Part shown: piece by piece, positions 1-7,600 of the stretch | Layout: each line of letters begins with the position of its first letter | Position numbering within the stretch: position 1 is the stretch's first letter | Assembly (NCBI GenBank): GCA_031257955.1 | Contig: JAIRNQ010000371.1 | Coordinates: 1 to 9,199, forward strand | Length of the DNA: 9,199 nt | Reading direction: 5' to 3' | DNA from: Deltaproteobacteria bacterium | Lineage (GTDB): Bacteria > Desulfobacterota > Desulfarculia > Adiutricales > Adiutricaceae | The notes under the pieces: generated by a model | Databases searched by the model: none | Told to the model about the DNA's origin: nothing | The model's input: the letters and a program-made list of their open reading frames with translations, nothing else | Translations under genes and position numbers: made by a program

Positions 1-331
1 AACCCCCTGGCCGAGCCCTTAATCTTGCTATCCAAGGAACTGGCCAGTAGGCCCCCCAGGCGTTTTCCTTGGCCAGGGGGTCAGACTCTGAAACCCTACT
101 GGGCTTACACTTTAGGTCAGCATGGTACTTGGTTCCTATCCTGGGTGTACCCCAGAAGTGTCAATCAGTCGATCCGGCTATCCAACAAACAGGGCCTACC
201 CGTCCGGGCTTTGATAGCATGCCCCTTGGGTCATAAAACAGGCGCGGTTCAGGGCTCAAGCTTCCAGACTTACCAGGCGGCTTGTCATCTGGTGCTTTCG
301 CCACGGCGATGGGTCTATAGCTCTGGTTGTA
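1..331. other. Gene-free lower-GC stretch next to the decayed IS
   Basis: I see no convincing gene on either strand. A 126-codon plus-strand open frame (25-405) crosses the segment and runs antisense into the end of the transposase remnant. Its translation has no domain I recognise, no ribosome-binding site, and mixed codon use unlike the GC-rich gene at 1591-8649. Minus-strand frames are cut by many stops. The segment is visibly less GC-rich than the region from 1591 onward, like the adjoining IS remnant, so it is probably acquired or decayed DNA. A string at 77-91 (GGGGTCAGACTCTGA) resembles ends of repetitive mobile sequences, but this is only an impression. Confidence 0.5.
2..81. repeat. 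Nested inverted repeats at the left edge
   Basis: ACCCCCTGGCC at 2-12 is the exact reverse complement of GGCCAGGGGGT at 71-81 (11 bp). CCAAGGAA at 32-39 is the exact reverse complement of TTCCTTGG at 65-72 (8 bp). The right arms overlap at 71-72, so the two stems are alternatives that cannot both form fully. The structure could be a remnant palindromic element or the edge of a mobile element that continues left of the window. Nothing beyond the pairing supports a function. Confidence 0.55.
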
Positions 332-1420
332 CTAACCAGTCAGGTATTTATGGTTGTGGAGGGCACTGCGAAGAGAACTCAACAGATTGGAAAAGCACCA
401 TTTGACTTTTCGGTTGGCTTGGAGAAGTTTGGTAAGGAGGACCGCAATCAATGCGGAATAGATTTGGATTTTAACGGCGTTGGCAGTAGTTCCAAGGAAA
501 CTTTTGAGCCGAAGATTCTGTTTAAGTAATTAAAAAATGCTTCTATTATCCAAAGGTTCCGATAGCACGACGCAATGGTAGCCGCGGGCAGAACAAAGTT
601 ATTCGTAAAAACCGCATTTCACGGCTGTTACGGTTACTTCCCTTCGGTTCCTCGCACCAGTACCTAATGACCCTCATTGGCTTCGGGTAAGAGTCTTTGC
701 TTCTTGGATTGGCCAGTTCGAAGGTCTGGTCGCTAATAACGTATGACCGTGGTGGTTCGCCATCCTTAAATTTTCCATCCGCTTCAGGGACGTCATGGCT
801 TTGGCCCCGCGGACGAAAAATATATCATGTTTGTCCCATGAATAAAGCATGGAATAGTCGTTATAAGCGCGGTCGACGGCCACCATTGAGCCAGAGACCA
901 AGCCAGTAACGGGATCGAGGATCTCCAGTGGCTTTTGGTCGTGAACCTTGGCCACGGTAATGTGAGCCCATATAGGTACGCCAGTAAGGGTATCAATCAT
1001 CGTATGAACTTTGATACCTCCTTTTTGCCGTTTATAGTGGGCCCAATCATACAAGCTTTGGCAAAGGTCTATAGTTGTTGAGTCAACGGAGACCAACGTG
1101 GGTTGTATACAAGGTTGGGAATCTTCATCGCCATCGGCGTTAACGTCCACGTTTAACTTAACGTTAGTTAAGTTGAGGTCAAACGGGGGCTGATTGTTAG
1201 GGGAAGCGCGGCAAGCCTTTTGAACAATGGGCACAAGTGCGTTGAAAACATCTTCAAAGACCTCGTAAGTCCTATGCTCGTTGGCGTAGGCTATGGTCGA
1301 GCGGCGAGGGTGATCCGTTACGCCAAAATGTTGCGCCTCGCCACGGAAAAATTGCATTCCGTTTTCGACATCCCTCAAAGAAACCATGGCCAGGGCAATA
1401 AGGCAGCGATTTTTATCGTT
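332..1420 (-). pseudogene. IS4-family transposase pseudogene, frameshifted and N-terminally truncated
   Basis: Read from 1420 downward, the first frame runs to about 779 and holds RRSTIAYANEH, then VDSTTIDL (first catalytic Asp), a KGGIKVH segment, and VAVDRAYNDY (second Asp). Similarity continues in a second frame from about 779 to 640 (ISDQTFELANPRSKDSYPKP, then MRVIRYW). A third frame from about 618 to 499 holds FTNNFVLPAATI and CYRNLWIIEAFF, with the catalytic Glu of the IS4 Y-R-E-K signature. A fourth frame from 499 to a TAG at 332-334 holds GTTANAVKIQIYSALIA. This order matches IS4 transposases with a DDE_Tnp_1 core. At least three frame changes are needed. The Arg of YxxR reads Leu and the final Lys reads Asn. 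The first 50 or so residues of the family are missing. Only the 1387-674 piece is a long open frame, and its last 35 residues are out of the true frame. Family assignment is strong, inactivity very likely. Confidence 0.88.
1155..1174. repeat. Short inverted repeat inside the transposase remnant
   Basis: AACTTAAC (1155-1162) and GTTAAGTT (1167-1174) are perfect 8-bp inverted arms around a 4-nt centre. They fall in an Asn/Asp-rich stretch of the translated remnant just before the first catalytic Asp, where I see no IS4 similarity, so this may be a small insertion or drifted sequence. No function is claimed. Confidence 0.4.
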
Positions 1421-1508
1421 AAAGAAACCATGGCCAGGGCAATAACGGAGCGATTTTTATCGTTAAAGAAACCATGGCCAGAGCAATGACGCAACGATTT
1501 TTATCGTT
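1377..1508. repeat. Three tandem copies of a 44-bp unit
   Basis: Units lie at 1377-1420, 1421-1464 and 1465-1508. Each starts AAAGAAACCATGGCCAG and ends CGATTTTTATCGTT. Differences cluster in the middle (ATAAGGCAG, ATAACGGAG, ATGACGCAA), with one extra change in unit 3. Read on the minus strand, the unit nearest the transposase codes NDKNRCLIALAMVSL, continuous with the transposase, so the array is a triplication of the transposase's 5' coding end. Because 44 is not a multiple of three, each extra copy shifts the frame, and a stop (TAA) appears in frame in the second copy. The array therefore disrupts the transposase rather than extending it. Confidence 0.9.
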
Positions 1509-1578
1509 TTGTTGTCCCCATTGGCGGATTGGATGTGGCTTGTCGTCGCGGCAATTATCTGGACGGCCAATAAGGCCA

Positions 1579-1607
1579 TCTCCGCCGACCTCAGAGATCG
1601 GCGGAGA
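1579..1607 (-). terminator. 10-bp hairpin spanning the pfaC stop codon
   Basis: TCTCCGCCGA (1579-1588) and TCGGCGGAGA (1598-1607) are perfect 10-bp inverted arms. The 9-nt loop (1589-1597) contains the TGA stop of the PUFA synthase gene. On the minus-strand transcript the first arm is the last coding codons and the second arm is untranslated. No T tract follows (the next bases on the minus strand are TGGCCTTATTGGCC), so it is not a classic intrinsic terminator. A 3'-end-protecting or Rho-assisted role is possible. Confidence 0.5.
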
Positions 1608-4600
1608 GGGTGAAGTCGTCGATTTGGTAGACCAGGTGGCCGTCAACCCAAAGGAGGCCCTTAAAGATTAGGGTGTCGCCGATGTTTCCGGTGACCTTGA
1701 TGCCAAAGGTGACGTCCAGGTTGTTGGGGACGATCTGGCCCCGGTAGAGCCAGCGGTGGGTGCGGCCCAGGTTGGGGGCGTGCCAGTTGGCCTTTAGCTC
1801 CTCCGGGGGGATCTCGGGCCAATATTTGGCGGCGTAAAGGGCTTTGGCCGCCTGGAGAAAGCCTTCCAGGCCCAGCGAACCCGGCCAAACGGGATCCTCG
1901 GGGAAGTGGGCCCCGAAGAACCAAGCATTGGGATCGACCTTGGAACGGCCCCAGACGCGTCCGGCTCCCTTGGAGTCGACGATGACCTTATCGACCATGG
2001 TCCAGAGCCCGCTGGGCCAGGCGGGGCCCGTGGGGTAGGGTTTGCCTTGGCCCATGGCCGCCGGGGCGGTCAGGGCCTTGAGGAGGCTGGGGTTGGCCTT
2101 GAGGCCCAGAGGTTTTAGGAGGGTCTCCGGACTGTGGAAGCCAAAGTGGGTCGTCCCGTCGTAAAGGGGGCGGCCGCGCCAAGTCAGGCTAAACTGGTAG
2201 TGTTGGATGGTCATGTTGCCCAGGACGCTGGACTTGGTCAGCTGGGCCTTGGTAATGACCTTGCCGGTAAGCTCGGGCATTTCGGCGTGGAGGATGGCCT
2301 CGCCGCCCAGGTTCCTGAAGCGCATGGGCCCGGGAAAAGACAAAGCCGATCCCATGTAAGCGGCCAGGAAACCGCAGCCCTGGAGGGCCATTTCGTTTAT
2401 GGCCGCGTAGGGCATGACCGGTTTTTCGCCGCCGGCGTGGGCCAGGAGCCAATCCCGGGTCCCCGGGAAGGCTTCCGGATCGTAGACGGCCTCGACCTGG
2501 GTCCCTACCGAGACTTGGCCAACGGGTCCGTTGAGGACCTTGGCCTGGTCGATGAAGTCGAAGGGGGCCCGGGGGAGCCTGGCCACGAAAGAGCCGTCGT
2601 CAAAACGCTTGTAAAGGGTCCCCAGGGCTTCGGAGAGAAGCCCGGTGCTCATCTGGGTGATTTTTTCCTTGTCGAAAACTCCGGTGCCCCTGGCCGGGCG
2701 GCGGACGCTGACTTGGGCCCCGGAGGGTTCCCAGGGATCGACGGTCCCCGGCTCGGTTTCGGTCGGGGCTTCCCGGCGCCGGACCTTGACCACGGACTTG
2801 CCGCCGTCGGGACTGGAAAGACGCTCTCCCCGCTCGGGGGCGGTCCCGGCGGGCTCGCCTGGGGGCACGGCGGCCGGAGTGGGGACCGAAGCCGCGGAGA
2901 CCGAGGCGGCGGAGGACGAGGGCGTCGGAGCGGCTTCGGGGGGCCTTTGGGGGGCCGGGCGGCGGATGGTTTTGGGTTGGGCGGCTGGGGCGGCGGCCGA
3001 GGTGACGGCTGGGGCGGCGGCTTTGCCGGAGGTCCGGCGGGCCGTTTCCTGGGGCCGATCCAACAGTAGGCTCAGACTCCGGGCCGGAAGGCCCAGGAGC
3101 CGGAGGCCCATGTCGCTGACCTCGACGATGGGACGGCCGTCGGCGAACATTACGGCGTCGGCCAAGGCGTAGGGCTGGCCGTCGGTCGGGGTGGCCAGGG
3201 TTTTTTTCGGGGGCCGGCCGCGTTTTTTGACCGGCGAGCCGTCGCCGTCGGCATCCGGGGAGAGGCCAGAGGGGTACCACAGGCCGGTTTCTCTCAGGTG
3301 GACCTCGTAGGCGACGGTTTTGGTGGTCGGGGTGACCTGGCCGCGACAGCGCAGGGTCTGGGCCAAACCCAGCGGCGGCTGGAAAGAGGCCGAACCGGCC
3401 GGGCCCAGCCAGCCTCGGGCCAGCAGCAAGAGCCTTAGGCTCTGGAGGCAACCGTCATACATGAGGGTCCCGGGCATGACCTCGTCGCCCTTAAAGTGCG
3501 AGGTTAGATACCAGGCCAAGGGGTCCACGTCGGCCTCGGTCCGGATGAAGCCGATCCCGTAGGCCCCGCCGAAGTGGTCGATTTCCATGGCCCGGTCGAT
3601 GAGGGCCAAGCTCCCGCCCGGAAGGAGCAAGGGCTTAATGGGCGAGATTTCGGCCACGGCCGATCCCAGCGGACCGGGATCGCCCTCCCGGAGGGCGGTC
3701 AGGGCCGAGGCGTTTAGGCTGATTAGGCTCCGGTCCAGGAGGGGCAGGGCGGCCAAAACCCCGGAAACCGGGGTAGCGGCGGGTCCGGTCTCGTAGGGGA
3801 CCCGGAGGCCAGGGGCCTCAACCGGCAGACCGGATAGGGTCCCGGTTTGGGTAAAGGTTTGGGCGGAAGTTAGTTCCGGCGCGGCCTTGGGCGGTCCGCC
3901 CTCGGCCCGCTGGGGCCGGGCGCGGCCCAGGCCCTTGCCGGCGGCCAGGGCTTGGGGGGTAAAGAAACCGGCGCAGCCCTTGCGCATGGTCAAGAGGGGC
4001 TTTCCGGCCACCGAGCCGTCGAACTCGAAGCGGAACATCAGCGTGTCGCCCTGGCCGAAGAAATTGTTTATGCGTATGTCGTAAGCGGCCGTCTGGCCCA
4101 GGCGGGGGAGGTTGTCGTGAAAGACCACCTCGGCGTCCAGGAGCCGGTAGTTGGCCAAACCCTTGGTCGAGAAGTCCGCCCCCAGGTAGGCCGAGAGCAG
4201 GAGATCGGCCTGGCCGCTTTCTATGCTCATGCCCGGGGTCAGGTAGCCGTCTTCCAGGCACCATTCGTCCGGCTTAAGATCGTGCTCGGTCACCAAACGG
4301 CCCTTGGTCAGTGACTTGGGGGCACCCTCGACGAGGGTGACCCGGTCCACGAACATAAGGGGCTCGTCCGGGAGGCGCACCCGGGAAGGCAGATCGTCGG
4401 CGGCGGCGAAATCCGGGCCCAAGACCTTGCCGATGGAACCCACGGCGAACTCCAGGCACTCGGCCCGGTCGAAAACGGGCGCGCCCGGGGCCTTGGGCAG
4501 CGGGGGTCCGGCTATGGGCGCCCTGGGGGCCTCGGTTATCGCCGCCGGTTTGGGCGGTACCGGCTTGGGCGGCGCCGGCTTGGGGGCGACGGGGGTCTTT

Positions 4601-7600
4601 GGGGCGGCGGGCTTGGGCGCCGGAGGCGTAGTTGCCGGCAACGAAGTTGACGGCGGCGCCGGCTCGGCCGGTTTTTTGCGGCCGGCGGATTGGCGGTCCA
4701 GCCAGGAGAGGTAGTCCTCGGCGGCCTCGGCGGCCGGGGCGGGTTCGGAGGTGGCTTCGGCCGGGAGGGCCGGGCAGGGCCAGACGACCTCGGGCGGGGA
4801 GAGGTTTATGGCCACCTCGTAACGGGGATCGGGTACGGGGGTTGGCTGCAGCATGGCCATTTCCGGGGAGATGGGGTAACCGGAGAGCCAAAGCTCGGCC
4901 AAGAGGCGGTTTAGGCCGGTCCAGCCCTCGTCCACGGCCGTGGCGGCCATGGATTGGGCCAAGTGGGGCCGATCGCCCAGGATGGATTTGATCATGCGGG
5001 TGGTGGAGTTGCCCGGTCCGACCTCCACAAAAAAACGGGCCCCGTCGGCGTAAGCCTTCTCGACCAGATCCGGAAATCGGTGGCCGTTTACGGCCTGGGA
5101 TGCCATGGACTCGGCGATGGCCTGGGAGTCTTGCTCGATGGCCTCTGCCCGGGCGCAGGAATAAAGGCGTATGTCCGGACGGGGGGCCACCCGGCGGGTG
5201 TGGAAAAGGGAATAGCGGTCCAGGACCGGCCCGACCACCGGGGCGTGGACGGCGGCCACGTCCTCCAAGGGGAAGAAGGGGGCGTCCATGGACTGTGCCA
5301 GAAGCTGAACGGCGCTTTCTTCGCCGCCGGCCACGATCTCCTCGCGGGTATTTACCAAAAGTATGAAGGCCCGGTGGCGGTGCGGCGGGGGCAGGGACTC
5401 CAGGGCTTCCTTGGCCCGGGCCAGGGAGCGGGGAATGAGGGCCGAGAGCCACTTGAGGCCCTTGTGGGCCGGCCAGTTCCAAAAGGCCCGGGGGGCGGCC
5501 AGTTCGCCGGTCAGATCGCCGTTAAAGAGGGTCGAGGCCATCAGATCCCGGTACAGTTCGTCCCGGTCCGGCCAAATGCCGGTGGCCACCAAGGCCGAGA
5601 CCTCGCCCAAGGAATAGCCCAAGGCGGCTTTGGGCCTGAGATCGATTTTGTCCAGGACCCGGGCCCCCATGAGGCCAAAGCAGACTTGGCCCAACATGGC
5701 CTCCCTCACCGTGGGCCGCTTGTGGTTTGGCTCCCAGAAGAGCTGGCTTTGAAAAAGGCCGATGGGGTTTTCGCTTTGGGTCTCCAGAACGCTTATCACT
5801 TCTGGAAAGGAGACGGCCAAGCCCCGGCCCAAGCCCTTGTAGTGGTTGCCGGAACCCGGGAAGACCCAGGCCAGATCCCCTACGATGGGCTCTTTAGGGG
5901 CCCGAAGGAGCCTGGGCTTAAAGTCGCGGTCGACCTCACCGGCCTGGGCCCTTTTGAGATGCGAGGCCAGCTCCCGATGATCCCGGGCCAACATGGCCAA
6001 ACGGGGCGGGCCGGGTTTGGAGCGGTCGGTGTGGGCTTTGGAAAGATAGGACAGATCCCGGCCGGGGTTTTCCTCGGCCATGGCGGCCAGTAAGGTCAGC
6101 GATTCCCTGACCTCGGCCTCGCCTTGGCCTTTGATAAAAAACCAAACGTCGGCCCGGACCGGATCCGAAGGGACGGTCAGCGGTTGCGGCCGGTGGCCCG
6201 GGGTCTCGACCACCCGGTAGCCGGGGCCTTCCAGCGAGCGCGGGGGATCCTGGGGGTTTCTGAGCCAGTAGGCGAAGCCGTGCCCGCGGCCCAAGGGTTT
6301 TAGGTGGTGACGTAGGTAAAAGCCGCTCCGGTTAAGGCCAAAGAGGCCGGAGAGGGGGCCCAGTCTGGAGGAGCCCCCGGAGAGGGTGAGCTCGGCCAAG
6401 GGCTTTAGGCTTTCGGCGGCTTTGGCGGAGGCCAAGATCATGGCCGCCGCCCCCTCGACCCAAACCGTTTTGGGGGCCAGGGCCGCCGTCTTGGGATCGC
6501 CGAAGGTATCGACCACCCCGACCAGGGCCAGATCGATGGCCCCTTCGTTAAGCATGTTAATGGCTTCGCGCAAGGCCCGCAGCCCGCTGTCTTGCTCCTC
6601 GCTCATGGTGAAGGCCGGGCCGCCCAGGCCCAGGAAACGGGCCAGCCTTGAGGCCACAAAACTGCCCAGCGCCCCCAGCACCCTTCCGTGGGTAAGGATG
6701 GGCGGGGCCCCTTCCCTCATGGCTTCCATGAGGGCGGCGAGCTTTTCTTCCCCCAGCCCGTAACCTTTCAGGGCGGCGGCCGCCCGGGAGGGGGCCAGCC
6801 ACCTGAGGGCGTAGTCGGCCGAGCGGGGGTCGATCTCCACCCCCATGAAGACACCGACCCGGTTGCGGTCGATGGACTCGGGCCAGTGGTCGGGATCGAG
6901 CCCGGCGGCGGCCACGGCCGCTTTGGAGGCCTTGAAGGCCAGAGTTTGTTGGGGGAGGGCCTCGGAGAGTTCCTTGGGGGGCAGGTGAAATTTTTTGACG
7001 TCCAAGGTCAGGCGATCGAAAAAATATCCGGTGGTCTTAAGCCCGCCAAACCTTCGGGTTTGGGCCATGGGGGGCTCTTCCGGGGTCAGCCAATAGCGGG
7101 CCAGGGCGTCATAAGTGGGCCAGGGGGCCAAGACCGTCCTGGCCGAGATTAAAAAGGCCGAAATGTCCGGGAAACCGGCCCAAGCCCCGCTCGGCGCCTC
7201 GGCCCGAGCCTCGGTCGGAACTGGACCGGACAAAATCTGTCCGGCTTTGGCCAAAGCCGGTTTGGCCGGCGGGGAAAAAACCCAGTCGGCCGGGCGAAAT
7301 TCCTCTAGCACGGCCTGGGCGTTGACGCCGCCAAAGCCGAAGGCGTTGACGGCGGCCACCCGGGCCCGGCCCTGGCTGGGTTCCGGCCAAGGTTCCGGGG
7401 CGCCCAAGATCCTGACCTCCGGGGCGGCGTCCAAATCCAGCCCCTCGGCCGGGCCATCGTAGCCGGCCGAAGGCGGAAGGATTTTTTTCTCCAGGGCTAG
7501 GGCCGCCTTGGCCAAGCTGACCGCCCCGGCCGCCGAAAGAAGGTGCCCGACGTTGCCTTTGATGGATCCGGCCACCGGGGCGAACCCGCAGGAGCGACCG

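Larger units (their letters stand above)
332..1508 (-). mobile_element. Degraded IS4-family insertion sequence, ends not defined
   Basis: The element is defined only by its transposase remnant (332-1420) and the tandem copies of the transposase 5' segment (1377-1508). I could not find convincing terminal inverted repeats or a target-site duplication, so the true edges may lie outside these coordinates, especially on the left within 1-331. It lies 82 bp beyond the stop codon of the PUFA synthase gene and does not interrupt it. The element is almost certainly immobile by its own enzyme, since the transposase frame is broken and N-terminally truncated. Confidence 0.55.

Noticed and set aside
25..405. 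126-codon plus-strand frame
   Set aside because: No recognisable domain, no ribosome-binding site, and its 3' part is antisense to the readable C-terminus of the transposase remnant.
674..1387. A 237-codon minus-strand frame as an intact transposase gene
   Set aside because: Only its first part is in the real frame. From about 779 onward IS4 similarity moves to other frames, and the N-terminus is missing, so it is annotated as part of a pseudogene.
1220..1489. 89-codon plus-strand frame over the 44-bp repeats
   Set aside because: Antisense to the transposase remnant and created largely by the repeat units.
1419..1646. 75-codon minus-strand frame spanning the 44-bp repeats
   Set aside because: Starts inside the PUFA synthase coding end in a different phase; only the segment inside the repeat resembles the transposase. 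Not a credible N-terminus.
2134..3069. 311-codon plus-strand frame
   Set aside because: Antisense to the PUFA synthase coding sequence; Gly/Arg-rich translation with no domain, an artefact of GC-rich codons.
4274..5482. 402-codon minus-strand frame in another phase
   Set aside because: Overlaps the AT, linker and DH coding region in a shifted frame; Pro/Arg/Gly low-complexity translation.
4954..6093. 379-codon plus-strand frame
   Set aside because: Antisense shadow of the AT region; the opposite strand carries clear AT motifs.
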